A DNA stretch of 21,689 nt from Bryobacterales bacterium (GCA_016789785.1 JAEUQE010000151.1:1-21689); one strand, 5' to 3'; positions 5,353-14,637 are shown, counted from the stretch's first letter. A program made the numbers and translations. The notes: generated by a model not told the origin, from the letters alone.

Positions 5353-7509
5353 TCAGCCTCCAATCGTGCCCAAGGAGATGATTCGTACCCCAGAGGGCAC
5401 CTCGTTGTGCGAGACCACCGCGACATTGGGCAGGGTGCTCTCCAGTATTTGTCTAAGGAAGAACCGGGTAGAGGCACCTGTAAGCAAAACTGTGCCAATC
5501 TCTTTGCGGTCCAGACCTTTGAGGATCCTCGAAACCACCTCTTTCAGGTGCTGTGGCGGAAGCGCCAAATGACTGGATGTCTCGCCGTGCTCGATCGCAG
5601 ACTCGATTGCCTTTTCGATCGATGAATCAAGGAAATAGACCGGGAGGTCTCCCGATGCGTTCAGATAGGGCTTCACGACAACCCGGCGAATCGACTGCCG
5701 CACGAACTCAGTAAGTACCACTTGGTTTTTGGTCATTTGAGCCGCCTCGCCAAGCGATTCCAGAATGGTCACGGCATCCCGAATCGAAACGCGCTCCCGA
5801 AGCAGATTCTGAAGTACCTTCTGGACGGTCGCCAAACCGAGAAGCTTCGGAACCAAGTCCTCAACGACTTTCGGGTTGTCCTCGATTACGCGATCAAGGA
5901 GTTTCTTCGCATCCTGGCGGGAGAATAACTCGTGAGAGAATTTCCGAACCAGTTCCGTCAGATGTGTTCCGAGCACGCTCACTCCGTCCACCACGGTGTA
6001 GCCGCTGAGGCGCGCCTGTTCGGCTCGTGCGGACGGGACCCAGATCGCCTCCATATCAAAGGCAGGCTCCCTTGTCGGGATACCGTCCAGCTTCGTCGTT
6101 ACCTTAGGACCTGGAATCGCGATTTCATGTCCAGGAGGCAGTTCGAATCGGCCAATCTCAATGCCCTTGAGGACCACAACATACTCGGCCGCCCGGAGAG
6201 ATAGGTTGTCGGTTACCCGAACAGCGGGAAGCAAGTATCCGAGATCAAGGGCCATCTGCCGGCGTATTCCACTGATTCTGCGCAGCAATGCAGAGTTCGC
6301 GCCACCCTCGACAAGACGGACCAGCCCGAGCCCAACTTCAATTGCGAGCAAGTCTACGCGAAGCAGAGACTCGACATTCTCCTTTGGTTGCTGGACAATC
6401 ACGCTCGCCGCCATCTCTTCCTTGATAACCTCTTCCTTGCTGCGCATCCGGTGGGCAAGGTATCCGAGCCCAGATCCGAGTGCCAGGAAAGGAATCATCG
6501 GCAGTCCCGGAAACGCCGCCATTGCTATCAGCACGCAACTCGCCAAAACAAGCGGCTGAGAACTCCCGAAGAGTTGCCGCCGGAAATCTGCTTCAAGTCC
6601 AGCGTCTGAACTGGCCCTCGTTACGATTACGCCGCCAGAGATCGAGATCATCAGAGCGGGAATCACCGTCACCAAGCCGTCCCCGATTGTGAGTACCGCG
6701 TAAGTCTCCAGAGCCCGGCGGATCTCCATCCCGTGCTGGAGGACTCCAATCAAGATGCCTGCGAAGATGTTCACGGCGGTAATCAGAATGCTGGCTACCG
6801 CGTCCCTCTGGGTGAATCGAGAGGCTCCATCCATGGCCCCGTAGAACTCTGCCTCCGCCGCAAGTTTCTTTCGCCGGCTGCGGGCTTCGGCCTCATCAAT
6901 CAGTCCGGCATTCAGATCCGAATCGATTGACATCTGTTTGCCAGGCAAAGCATCCAGGGTGAACCGTGCGGTGACTTCAGAAATGCGGACCGCCCCGTGA
7001 TTGATCACAACATACTGAATCGCAATCAAGATGATGAATATCACCGCGCCGATGATATAGTTCCCGCCAACCACGAACTGCCCAAAGGCTTCAATTACTT
7101 GTCCCGCAGCCTCAGTACCCAGGTTTCCTTCGAGCAAAATGAGTCTGGCGCTAGACACGTTGAGCGCCAGACGGAATAAAGTCATCAGAAGAAGAGCCGT
7201 AGGAAAAATACTGAACTCGACAGGACGCAGGATATTCATCGCGACGAGCAGGATGATGACTGAGAGGGTGAGATTCACACTGATCAGAACATCAAGCAGG
7301 AACGCGGGAAGGGGCGTTATCATGGCTAGGAGAATGCCCAGTACCGCGACCGGCACTCCAAGTTGGTGCCAAGGAACAGCGTTCACGGCAGCGATCCAAT
7401 TCGTGGCCTTGCCTGGGCGGCGAGACGCCGTTGTTTTGCCGGATGGCTGACTCGATGTGCTCATCATTGGCCTTGGAGGGACCGCAGAGACTGGTGTGCT
7501 CGGTATCAT
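5353..7509 (-). CDS. flhA: Flagellar export gate protein FlhA
   Basis: 718 residues. A 45-residue Pro/Ser-rich cytoplasmic lead precedes the eight-helix membrane domain (from about residue 50). The FHIPEP-family signature includes LFRLALNVSSARLILLEGN and RFTLDALPGKQMSIDSDLNA, followed by the conserved cytoplasmic loop FYGAMDGASRFTQRDAVA. The C-terminal half is the large cytoplasmic domain that forms the nonameric ring docking chaperone-substrate complexes. FlhA uses the proton gradient to power type III export together with FlhB and FliPQR. The start is ATG 7509 with GAGG about 8 nt upstream and a 15-nt gap from flhB. It is slightly longer than typical (about 690-700) because of the N-terminal lead. 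Confidence 0.97.
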   Translation of the reverse strand: MIPSTPVSAVPPRPMMSTSSQPSGKTTASRRPGKATNWIAAVNAVPWHQLGVPVAVLGILLAMITPLPAFLLDVLISVNLTLSVIILLVAMNILRPVEFSIFPTALLLMTLFRLALNVSSARLILLEGNLGTEAAGQVIEAFGQFVVGGNYIIGAVIFIILIAIQYVVINHGAVRISEVTARFTLDALPGKQMSIDSDLNAGLIDEAEARSRRKKLAAEAEFYGAMDGASRFTQRDAVASILITAVNIFAGILIGVLQHGMEIRRALETYAVLTIGDGLVTVIPALMISISGGVIVTRASSDAGLEADFRRQLFGSSQPLVLASCVLIAMAAFPGLPMIPFLALGSGLGYLAHRMRSKEEVIKEEMAASVIVQQPKENVESLLRVDLLAIEVGLGLVRLVEGGANSALLRRISGIRRQMALDLGYLLPAVRVTDNLSLRAAEYVVVLKGIEIGRFELPPGHEIAIPGPKVTTKLDGIPTREPAFDMEAIWVPSARAEQARLSGYTVVDGVSVLGTHLTELVRKFSHELFSRQDAKKLLDRVIEDNPKVVEDLVPKLLGLATVQKVLQNLLRERVSIRDAVTILESLGEAAQMTKNQVVLTEFVRQSIRRVVVKPYLNASGDLPVYFLDSSIEKAIESAIEHGETSSHLALPPQHLKEVVSRILKGLDRKEIGTVLLTGASTRFFLRQILESTLPNVAVVSHNEVPSGVRIISLGTIGG

Positions 7510-7524
7510 GACTGGACCTCGCGA

Positions 7525-8589
7525 CTAACTCGCTCGGAATCTTCCATTAAGGAGCCGGTAGATATACGCCAACACTTCTGCGACTGCCTGGTAGAGATGA
7601 GGGGGAATTTCCTGCCCGACCTCTGCCGAACCATACAGCGCACGGGCAAGCGGAGGGTTTTCAATAATGGGCACTTGGTGCCTGGCGGCCATCTCCCTGA
7701 TTCTCTGAGCGAGCCAGTTCTTGCCTTTCGCGACAACCCTTGGTGCTCCCGATTCGCCCATTTGGTACCGAATCGCGACTGCGTAGTGCGTGGGATTTAC
7801 CACAACAGCCGTTGCCCCGGGAACTTGCTGCATCATCCGCCGCCTCGCAACTTCGCGTTGAAGCCTCCGGACTCGCATTCGCATCAGCGGACTGCCTTCG
7901 GACTCCTTCTGCTCTTCCTTGATCTCCTGCTTTGTCATGCGCATTTCGTTCATCCATTTCCTGCGCTGCCGGAACAAATCGAATGCGCCAAGGACCAACA
8001 GAACCGCTGCTGCCTTCCATAGAAGGTCCGCGAGAGAGCCCGCCACCGCACGCAGCGCGGGTTCAAGGCGATATCCCGGCAGTTTTTCATAGAGATCTAG
8101 ATTGCTGGAAACGATCGCGTACGCTGCCCACAGAAAGACCGGCAGCAAGACAGTCGCTTGAACCGCGGCCGAAAGGTTCTGCCGCGGCATCTCCAGCAAT
8201 CGACTGCCGGGCAACAGGCGTGAGAAATCAGGTGCGAGCTTTGCCGGTGCGACCCCTAGCCCGGTACCCGCCAACTGACATGCCAGTGCGAGAATGGTAA
8301 GGGCTAATCCCCACACACCGCCGGGCAGGAGCCCTGAGCAGACCTTCTTTGCCAGCAAAGTGGATGAGGCGGGGTCTAACGCCAGCTCGAAAGCGGCCCG
8401 ACAGAGATACCGGAAGATCTCGACCATGGTTCCTACGATTGGCAGCGAGTTCGTCGTGATCAGCCAAACGAAGGCCGCAAAGGTGATTCCTCCAACGAAC
8501 TCTTTGCTTGCTGGGAATCTTCCTTCCCGTCGCGCCTTGTCGAGCCGGCGGGGTGTCGGCTGTTCTGTCCGCTGTCCGTGGTCCGCCAT
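7525..8589 (-). CDS. flhB: Flagellar export switch protein FlhB
   Basis: 354 residues with an N-terminal RTEQPTPRRLDKARREGRFP motif, four membrane helices (about 30-50, 88-110, 140-162, 185-205) and a cytoplasmic FlhB-C domain. The autocleavage site NPTH is intact at residues 265-268, inside AVVVNPTHYAVAIRY. Cleavage there lets the export gate change from rod/hook to filament substrates when FliK signals hook completion. The ATG lies 6 nt after the fliR stop, with AGAGG just upstream. The next gene, flhA, begins 15 nt downstream. Nothing unusual is seen. Confidence 0.97.
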   Translation of the reverse strand: MADHGQRTEQPTPRRLDKARREGRFPASKEFVGGITFAAFVWLITTNSLPIVGTMVEIFRYLCRAAFELALDPASSTLLAKKVCSGLLPGGVWGLALTILALACQLAGTGLGVAPAKLAPDFSRLLPGSRLLEMPRQNLSAAVQATVLLPVFLWAAYAIVSSNLDLYEKLPGYRLEPALRAVAGSLADLLWKAAAVLLVLGAFDLFRQRRKWMNEMRMTKQEIKEEQKESEGSPLMRMRVRRLQREVARRRMMQQVPGATAVVVNPTHYAVAIRYQMGESGAPRVVAKGKNWLAQRIREMAARHQVPIIENPPLARALYGSAEVGQEIPPHLYQAVAEVLAYIYRLLNGRFRAS

Positions 8590-8595
8590 ATGCCT

Positions 8596-9378
8596 CTAAG
8601 GCGCCCCTTGGCCGAGCAGGTTGGCCCAACGCTCAAGAGTGGCCGGCACTGTCTGACCGGCGACCACGCCTAGTGACGGCAGTAGCAGAGAAAGAGCCAA
8701 CAATGCCGCCAGGATCTTGGCTGGGAACGCCACATTGAGGAGTTGGAGTTGGGCGCAGATCCTTCCGAACACCGCAAGGGAAACGTCAAGGACGATAAGC
8801 AACCCAATCAGCGGCAGGGCAAATCGCAACGCAGTCACCCACACCTCCGCGCTCAGAGCGATGATACCGTCGATTTGACTGGCTCGTAATGGCCACCGTC
8901 CCACCGGCAGTTTCTGAAAGCTCAAGGCAAGGCTCTTGAGCAACAGGCGGTCAATGCCAAAACTCAGTATCAGCAGCATGGCATAGAGCTGAAGAAGCAC
9001 CTGAATCACATTCGCATCAGCATCGGTGGTGGGGTTAATCGTTGACGCGTAGCTGAAGCCTGCCTGCAGACCGATCAACTGTGCGGCGATGACAAACGTT
9101 TCCGTTAGCAAGTTGACGGCAAGTCCGAGCAACAACCCAACCGACAACTCGCTAAGGATCAAGCCTGCCACCATCACGAAGTTCGCACCGTCAAGTTGTT
9201 CAGAACCAGGCCATACAGGGATAAGTAGAACTGCGAGGGCCGCGGTGAGGCAGACGATCCCAGTTGTACCGGCCTGCCGCAGACCGGGCACCGGCACCAA
9301 GGCACAAACTCCCGCAACGCGAGTCAACACCAGAAGCCCGCTCAACAGCGCGCCGCCGGTGAGGCCTTCAATGGACAT
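8596..9378 (-). CDS. fliR: Flagellar export gate protein FliR
   Basis: 260 residues, almost wholly membrane helices, as expected for FliR. Recognisable blocks are LTRVAGVCALVPVPGLRQAG near the N-terminus, GLILSELSVGLLLGLAVNLL in the middle and LPLIGLLIVLDVSLAVFGRI near the C-terminus. With FliP5 and FliQ4 it builds the helical export pore on the periplasmic side of the inner membrane. Its start overlaps the end of fliQ by 11 nt and no strong ribosome-binding site precedes it, so translation is probably coupled to fliQ. Confidence 0.95.
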   Translation of the reverse strand: MSIEGLTGGALLSGLLVLTRVAGVCALVPVPGLRQAGTTGIVCLTAALAVLLIPVWPGSEQLDGANFVMVAGLILSELSVGLLLGLAVNLLTETFVIAAQLIGLQAGFSYASTINPTTDADANVIQVLLQLYAMLLILSFGIDRLLLKSLALSFQKLPVGRWPLRASQIDGIIALSAEVWVTALRFALPLIGLLIVLDVSLAVFGRICAQLQLLNVAFPAKILAALLALSLLLPSLGVVAGQTVPATLERWANLLGQGAP

Positions 9379-9637
9379 ACGGGCTGAAGTCGCTCAGCGT
9401 ATGGATCGAGTACTTGAGCAGCTTTGCCATCATCCAGGGCAGACACAACAGTATCGCCGCCAAGAATGCAATTAGCCTGGGCACCGCACCGAAAGCTGAA
9501 TCCTGGATCGAAGTGACGATTTGTACGATACTGATGACGATTCCGGAGACGAAACCGACAGCTAGCAATGGGGCGCTGACTACGAAAGCGATCCAAAGCA
9601 TCTCGCGAATGACGTCGCTCGCCTGACTTGGTGACAT
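9368..9637 (-). CDS. fliQ: Flagellar export gate protein FliQ
   Basis: 89 residues, standard length. Two long hydrophobic helices (about 12-38 and 52-75) form a hairpin, with the family loop SIVQIVTSIQDSAFGAVPRL between them. FliQ subunits pack around the FliPR core of the export gate. GAGGAG lies 3 nt before the ATG. The fliP stop is 7 nt upstream and the fliR start lies inside the fliQ end. Confidence 0.95.
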   Translation of the reverse strand: MSPSQASDVIREMLWIAFVVSAPLLAVGFVSGIVISIVQIVTSIQDSAFGAVPRLIAFLAAILLCLPWMMAKLLKYSIHTLSDFSPYVH

Positions 9638-9644
9638 GGACTCC

Positions 9645-10376
9645 TCAACTAGCCGAATAGAAACTTCTCACGAGCGATCCGACCACGAGATTCCATCCGT
9701 CGGCAAGCACGAATAGTATCACTTTAAAAGGGGCGGATAGCATGACTGGAGGCAGCTGAACCATTCCAATCGAAAGGGTCACTCCAGCAACGATTAGATC
9801 GATGACAAGAAAAGGCAGGAAAAGCACCGCTCCGATCTGGAAGCCGACTCTCAGCTCACTCAAGATATAGGCGGGAAGCAGTATCCTAAGTTCGAGTTCA
9901 GCCGGGTTGGCTGGGGCCGGCAGCTTCGCGATACCGAGGAACAACTGAAGGTCCTTTTCACTGCAATACTTGACGAGAAACTGGCGAAGGGGGATCATCC
10001 CCACATCCAATGCCTGCGTTGCTGATATCTCCCCGGACTCGTAGGGCCGCCATCCCTTCTCGTACATCTGAATTGCGATAGGTTGCATAATCACACTGGT
10101 AAGCAACAGTGAGAGGCCAAGTAGAACCTGGTTGCTCGGGGAAGTCTGGGTTCCGAGAGCGTTCCTGAGAAAATGAAGGACGATCGTGATTCTCAGAAAT
10201 GGAGTAATTGTCATTATGACCGCAGGCAGAACGGTCAGTGCAGTGACAATCGCAAGAACCTGGAGCGGCATGCTCCCGCTCTTCTCAAACGCGCCGATCA
10301 GAGGCACCGATGAGGCACTTGCCAAGAGTGTGGAAGCGGAGATGAGCGCCAGGGCGGTTGTGTGGTGCACTTTCAT
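9645..10376 (-). CDS. fliP: Flagellar export gate protein FliP
   Basis: 243 residues with a cleavable signal peptide (about 1-23) and the strongly conserved family block TPFLRITIVLHFLRNALGTQ (58-77), followed by TSPSNQVLLGLSLLLT. The second half carries EKDLQLFLGIAK, AYILSELRVGFQIG and the final VQLPPVMLSAPFKVILFVLADGW helix. Five FliP subunits form the core of the export pore, with FliO assisting assembly. The ATG overlaps the fliO stop by 4 nt, with GGAG 7 nt upstream inside fliO. Confidence 0.96.
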   Translation of the reverse strand: MKVHHTTALALISASTLLASASSVPLIGAFEKSGSMPLQVLAIVTALTVLPAVIMTITPFLRITIVLHFLRNALGTQTSPSNQVLLGLSLLLTSVIMQPIAIQMYEKGWRPYESGEISATQALDVGMIPLRQFLVKYCSEKDLQLFLGIAKLPAPANPAELELRILLPAYILSELRVGFQIGAVLFLPFLVIDLIVAGVTLSIGMVQLPPVMLSAPFKVILFVLADGWNLVVGSLVRSFYSAS

Positions 10377-10663
10377 TTAGGACTCCCAATTCGCGATTCT
10401 GGAGGCTCCCAGTGATCCGCCGGGAAAGATGCGATCATGGAGCACCCCCCCGCATAGAGGGCCAGCACAAGCAGACGGTTGCCAACTTGAACAAGCTGCA
10501 GGGTGTGTTGGGGCGACAGCGACAGCTTTCCCCCGGCTAACAGAGTGGGGCCGCCTCTCCCGAGGGCTTTCCCTTGGTCCGCTGCCCTGCTTGCCAGGAT
10601 CCGTACTCCGACGGCTAGCCCGATTACACATAGGCAGAGCAGGATGTGAAGTGTGGTTGTCAT
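10373..10663 (-). CDS. fliO: Flagellar export assembly protein FliO (short)
   Basis: 96 residues. One N-terminal membrane helix (about 4-24) is followed by a basic linker and the FliO core KLSLSPQHTLQLVQVGNRLL (46-65), ending with LVLALYAGGCSMI. FliO is a scaffold for FliP pentamer formation and is poorly conserved; identity rests on this core and on the position directly before fliP (4-nt overlap) and 7 nt after fliN. The protein is at the short end for the family. Confidence 0.85.
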   Translation of the reverse strand: MTTTLHILLCLCVIGLAVGVRILASRAADQGKALGRGGPTLLAGGKLSLSPQHTLQLVQVGNRLLVLALYAGGCSMIASFPADHWEPPESRIGSPK

Positions 10664-10670
10664 CGCCTGA

Positions 10671-10916
10671 TTACTCTTCTACGTTGAAGTCTGTAATTCG
10701 CACGCCCATCATGTCCTCAATTACAACGATTTCACCGAACGCGACCAATGCACCGCCGATGATGATGTCGATGTTCTCGCCAGCCGACCGGGATAGCTTA
10801 AGGACGCTTCCTTTGTCTAAATCGAGCACCTGACGGAGTGTTGCAGTTTTTCGGTCCAGTTCGACCGAGATGTCTACCATCACATCTGCGAGGTGCAACA
10901 TACGGTCAGGTGTCAT
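10671..10916 (-). CDS. fliN: Flagellar motor switch protein FliN (minimal)
   Basis: 81 residues, essentially a bare SpoA domain: VMVDISVELDRKTATLRQVL (12-31), LDKGSVLKLSRSAGENIDII, then GGALVAFGEIVVIEDMMGVR. FliN forms the lower C-ring with FliM and holds the FliHI ATPase complex at the export gate. It is placed between flgE (18-nt gap) and fliO. A possible internal start at Met6 cannot be excluded; only a weak AGG precedes the ATG. The longer FliN-like protein at 2475-3335 is a second member of this family in the same operon. Confidence 0.92.
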   Translation of the reverse strand: MTPDRMLHLADVMVDISVELDRKTATLRQVLDLDKGSVLKLSRSAGENIDIIIGGALVAFGEIVVIEDMMGVRITDFNVEE

Positions 10917-10934
10917 GGCGGTTGCCTGGTGGGA

Positions 10935-12179
10935 TTAACGCTTCAGGTTGATCGTTTCCTGGCTTAACTCATCCACGGTCGTGACCACTCGCGTGTTTGC
11001 CTGGTATCCTCGCTGCAGTACGATGAGGTTAGTGAACTCGCGAGCGATGTCTACCGTCGAGAACTCGACTGATCCACCCAAGATCGTGCCTCTCCCTCCC
11101 GTACCCGGTATTCCGATCGCTGGAAGCGCGGTTCGCGCGCTCAGCAGATAGTTGTTGTTGCCAGCCGCGATGAGCGACTCCGGATTCCGGATTGCCGCCA
11201 TGGCCAACTGCCCAACCATGATCTGCTGCCCATCAGAGTACTGCGCCAGGATCCTGCCGCCATCGTCCAAGCCTGCGCGTACCAGTTGCGCGGCGGGTGA
11301 TCCATCTTGGGCGTTTGCTGAAACTGCTGACGGCTGCGAATACTGAGTCAGCCGTGGCGTCGTCCCATTGTATAACTGCCAGTTCAAATTCATGTCGGTC
11401 GCGCCGCTATTGAGGCCCGTGATCGTGATCGAAGGAAAAGGACCTGTAGGTGGCGGGTTGACCATGCGTCCATTTGTGTCGAAACCGATGCTTCCGGTAA
11501 CGGGCGCGATAGGGCTGGATACGTCCGTGCTTGGGATAGATATCGAGTAGTCCCATTGCCCAGGCGTTGCGTTCTTGGTAAATGCGATCGAAATGACGTG
11601 TGAAGCACCGAGAGAGTCGTAGACCTCGATCGATGTCGAGAACTGCGTTGGCGGGGGGCCTGCCGTTCCGCTCGCGTCGAGATTCAGGTCGAATGAGAAA
11701 GCAGTGGAGGGAACTGGAGATTTCAAGCTTCCTACGGGAACCACGATGTCTCCGATTGCTAGATTCGTGTCGACTTGGCCTCCGACACTCGTCCACCCTT
11801 GGACCCGCTCTCCGGTTGCGGTTAGCAAATTGCCTGACTTGTCGACCTGCAGGTTGCCCCCACGCGTGTAAAGCAGTGCTCCGGCTTTGTCTCTCGCAAC
11901 TAGGAATCCGTCGCCCTGAATCGCTGCATCTAGCGGACCAGGACTGCTCTGGATGGCGCCCTGGGCAAAGTGGCGAAGCGTAACAGGCCGGCCGACGCCA
12001 AACCCGACCTGAGTCTCGCCCAGACCAGCGCCGAGGCTTTGCGTCACCAAGTCATGAAAGGACACTAAGCTCGCCTTGAAGCCAGGTGTGTTTAGGTTCG
12101 CCAGATTATTACCCACGACATCCACGGCCGTGGACAGGGCACCTAGTGCGGATAATGCTGTTGAAAATGATGTAAACAT
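10935..12179 (-). CDS. flgE: Flagellar hook protein FlgE
   Basis: 414 residues. The N-terminal rod/hook motif is FSTALSALGALSTAVDVVGN followed by NLANLNTPGFKAS. The FlgE-type D1 segment GDGFLVARDKAGALLYTRGG lies near residue 90, and the C-terminal helix FTNLIVLQRGYQANTRVVTT is near the end. FlgE polymerises into the hook that joins rod and filament. The start is ATG 12179 because GGAGAA stands 3 nt upstream of it; a longer open frame exists but has no such site. It follows flgD by 19 nt. The central Thr/Ser/Gly-rich region is the surface-exposed hook domain. Nothing is missing. Confidence 0.96.
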   Translation of the reverse strand: MFTSFSTALSALGALSTAVDVVGNNLANLNTPGFKASLVSFHDLVTQSLGAGLGETQVGFGVGRPVTLRHFAQGAIQSSPGPLDAAIQGDGFLVARDKAGALLYTRGGNLQVDKSGNLLTATGERVQGWTSVGGQVDTNLAIGDIVVPVGSLKSPVPSTAFSFDLNLDASGTAGPPPTQFSTSIEVYDSLGASHVISIAFTKNATPGQWDYSISIPSTDVSSPIAPVTGSIGFDTNGRMVNPPPTGPFPSITITGLNSGATDMNLNWQLYNGTTPRLTQYSQPSAVSANAQDGSPAAQLVRAGLDDGGRILAQYSDGQQIMVGQLAMAAIRNPESLIAAGNNNYLLSARTALPAIGIPGTGGRGTILGGSVEFSTVDIAREFTNLIVLQRGYQANTRVVTTVDELSQETINLKR

Positions 12180-12198
12180 TTGTTCTCCTTTACCGGGG

Positions 12199-12486
12199 TT
12201 ACGCCTTGCCAGCCGATTCCAGCAGAGCATGAATCCCTTCCAGTTCTTTCCTCATCTCAACCATTTGCTCAACACCGCTGATCTGGCTCAATTGTGCGAG
12301 AAAGTCCACGCCGTCGACTGGGTTGAGAGGGTTCTGGTTTCTCAATTGCGCCACCATGAGCTGCAGAAACAGATCTTTGCTTACTTCTTGATTCCCTGTG
12401 GAAGGCACTCCAGACCCTTTCGCGCGTGAATCAGAGCCCTGCCAGGTTTCCGCTGTCTGGGTTAGCGGTTGAATTGTGATTGCCAT
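12199..12486 (-). CDS. flgD: Hook-capping protein FlgD, N-terminal domain only
   Basis: 95 residues containing the FlgD signature EVSKDLFLQLMVAQLRNQNP (34-53) and LNPVDGVDFLAQLSQISGVE (54-73). The product ends soon after the helix that follows this domain, so the FlgD Ig-like and Tudor-like domains of classical (about 220-residue) FlgD are absent. The N-terminal domain is the part exported and used in cap assembly. The start is ATG 12486, with GGAG 8 nt upstream, inside the end of fliK (25-nt overlap). flgE begins 19 nt later. Minimal FlgD proteins are known in several phyla, so this is probably not a truncation. Confidence 0.9.
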   Translation of the reverse strand: MAITIQPLTQTAETWQGSDSRAKGSGVPSTGNQEVSKDLFLQLMVAQLRNQNPLNPVDGVDFLAQLSQISGVEQMVEMRKELEGIHALLESAGKA

Positions 12487-14609
12487 GTGATTTTCTCCAT
12501 CCAACGAAGCCACTCCTCGTTGTGTCCCTTACGGTGTTGGCGTCGATCCTCCCATCCTTGGGAGCTACGCTGAGCATCTCCCTTGTCGGAGGGCGAAGCT
12601 TGCTCAGAGCTGAACTGCCTGTGCTCGCTGGGTGACGCGGATACGGAGTCGCTTGGCAGCGCCATGCCACCGGTATCCGAAGCCGAGAATCCACTCCTGT
12701 CCAGGTTGCGAAGCAGATCCTGAAGAGAGTCCCTCAGCACTGTCCTCGCTGTTGGATCGGACGCACGCACCTCCAGGTGGATCTCCCCTCGGGACTCGCG
12801 AAGAAGGACCTGCACCTCCCGAGATCCGCTTGGAATCCCGATCTGAATGTCCTTCACGGTCCCGGTTTTGGTGAGAGTTCCTACGGTGCCATTACCTGGT
12901 GCGAGTTCTGATCTGCCTGCAAGCTCCTCAACCAGTGTCATGGCAGGCTCACCAGCATCAACGGCAGGCTGCCTGTGCGATGTCACGGCGAGGTCGGCGG
13001 CGGTCCGAACCGGCATGGAAGCGAGTTGGGGCTGAAGGGAGGGGGATTTCTCGGAGCGAGCCTCGGCAAACGGGCTGATCTCCCCTGGCTCTGTTTCGTT
13101 TCGAGCGCGGTGGGTCTGGCTGGATGCATCCTCCGGTCGGCGGCGTGACTGCTCCTGCGGCAGAGTGATCGGCAACTCCCAGAAAATCCGTTTGGGGGCT
13201 TGCAAATTATCTCGATTCGGTCCAGCTTTGTCGCTGGTGACCCAGGCAGGCTGTTCACGCCAGGGATCGCGATGTTCTGAGGCATATTGCGAGGCATGTT
13301 CCGAGGCACTACTGTCGATGATTGCTGCCGTCATTGGCGAAGTACTCAGTTGGGATATGGATTTCGAAGTGTCGACTGGCGATCCGGTGTCATCTGCAGT
13401 TGAGTGCAGGATCCCATCCATTGGCGCAACCCGAATCCCGGGTGCCTGTGCACGGTCCGGAACCGGCATCGAGGCAGGATCGGCAGGTAGCACCGGCCTT
13501 CTCGTCTCCAGACGCAACTGAAACGCTCTGGCCGCGTCAAGTGCCTTCGAGGGCAACACTCCCCAGTCCGAGGAGGAGCCACGAAGCTGCGGGGGGCTTG
13601 TTAGATCTCTATTCCCCTGAGAATCCGATCGCGGGGTAACCCGCTCCAATTGGTGGGTCCGGGCCAGACGGCCAGCCTCCAACGCTTGATCCAGTCGAGG
13701 CCAATCTGAGGCTTCAAATCGCAAAGACTGATCGCAGTTGGCACCGGCCAGATCGGGCATTCGGTAGCCGAACGCCCCTATGGCGGGCGCCTCAGCGGCG
13801 GGAGTTGTTAACCGGGGAACCTCTGCGTGCTCCATCTGGTCTCGATGCTCGGCCTCGTCTGGGTGCTCCCCCCGATCCGGGCTGCCGGAAGTCGTTCTGA
13901 GATAAGCGTTGTTCTCTGCTACGGGCTGCGTTGGAGCGAGGCTGGCCCTTACAGGAAGGTGAGGTTGCGGAGACATCCCGCGGGCACTGCCTGGCCTTGG
14001 GGGCGGAGTTGCTGGTGAGCCATCCGTCAGACTCACCGAGCCTGGCATGTGCGGCGTAACGGGCGCGGCCGGCTTGGAGACGTGTCCCGCATCGAAACAC
14101 ATGGTTCGGATCGAGTACTCAAGCCGGGACTGGATGGATCCGGTTGAGGATGACTCCTCTGGGTCCGTGTGGCTGTTGGGGGCGAGCAATTCGGCTGGTT
14201 GGGAGCGCGCTTCCATGGGACCCGAAGCGGAAAGCCCTTCGTGTCCGCATATCCATTGTGGAGTGTTGATGGCCAGCGAAGGATCGAAACGCGGAAAAGC
14301 AACGGGAGAAGCCACAAACATACTGGAGAGCGCGGCAACGGGCACAGATTGGAGGGGCGTGAGAAATCCAGAGAATGGCGTCGGGGTGGATTCTTGGTCT
14401 TCCATCTCCGCTGGCTCCTCGGTCATCTGGGCGGAGGTGATCGCTCCGCCAAAATCGCCGAAGAAGCCAAAGGACGCGATGGGACCATCCGTGACCCGTC
14501 GGAGCATCAACTCCAGAGAATGGGGACTCACCGTCTCTTCGGGCTGCGCCACTTCGCCCGAGACAGGAGGCTGTATGATTACGAAAGCGCTAGGAGCCAC
14601 CAGTATCAC
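12462..14609 (-). CDS. fliK: Hook-length control protein FliK
   Basis: Up to 715 residues. The first 560 or so are low-complexity, rich in Pro, Ser, Ala, Glu and Arg, as in the flexible ruler region of FliK. A folded domain follows (roughly 570-665) with TVKDIQIGIPSGSREVQVLL, RGEIHLEVRASDPTARTVLR and DSLQDLLRNLDRSGF, which is the Flg_hook substrate-switching domain that contacts FlhB. FliK is secreted during hook growth and triggers the FlhB switch. The start is uncertain: the longest frame begins with GTG 14609 without a ribosome-binding site, while ATG 14507 has GGAG, though only 3 nt away. It is the first gene of the leftward operon; its end overlaps flgD by 25 nt. The long ruler would fit a long hook (inference). 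Confidence 0.88.
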   Translation of the reverse strand: MILVAPSAFVIIQPPVSGEVAQPEETVSPHSLELMLRRVTDGPIASFGFFGDFGGAITSAQMTEEPAEMEDQESTPTPFSGFLTPLQSVPVAALSSMFVASPVAFPRFDPSLAINTPQWICGHEGLSASGPMEARSQPAELLAPNSHTDPEESSSTGSIQSRLEYSIRTMCFDAGHVSKPAAPVTPHMPGSVSLTDGSPATPPPRPGSARGMSPQPHLPVRASLAPTQPVAENNAYLRTTSGSPDRGEHPDEAEHRDQMEHAEVPRLTTPAAEAPAIGAFGYRMPDLAGANCDQSLRFEASDWPRLDQALEAGRLARTHQLERVTPRSDSQGNRDLTSPPQLRGSSSDWGVLPSKALDAARAFQLRLETRRPVLPADPASMPVPDRAQAPGIRVAPMDGILHSTADDTGSPVDTSKSISQLSTSPMTAAIIDSSASEHASQYASEHRDPWREQPAWVTSDKAGPNRDNLQAPKRIFWELPITLPQEQSRRRPEDASSQTHRARNETEPGEISPFAEARSEKSPSLQPQLASMPVRTAADLAVTSHRQPAVDAGEPAMTLVEELAGRSELAPGNGTVGTLTKTGTVKDIQIGIPSGSREVQVLLRESRGEIHLEVRASDPTARTVLRDSLQDLLRNLDRSGFSASDTGGMALPSDSVSASPSEHRQFSSEQASPSDKGDAQRSSQGWEDRRQHRKGHNEEWLRWMEKITWQSQFNR

Positions 14610-14621
14610 AGGATCTTGTAT

Positions 14622-14637
14622 TGCAGATCTGGTTCCA
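14622..14637 (-). promoter_or_regulatory. Candidate sigma-54 promoter for the fliK operon
   Basis: On the minus strand TGGAACCAGATCTGCA keeps the GG-N10-GC spacing of a -24/-12 promoter and matches most of the consensus TGGCACG-N4-TTGCA. Transcription would start near 14611, almost on the GTG at 14609, which would favour a downstream fliK start such as ATG 14507. The match is partial and no enhancer-binding site was identified, so this is tentative. Confidence 0.35.
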
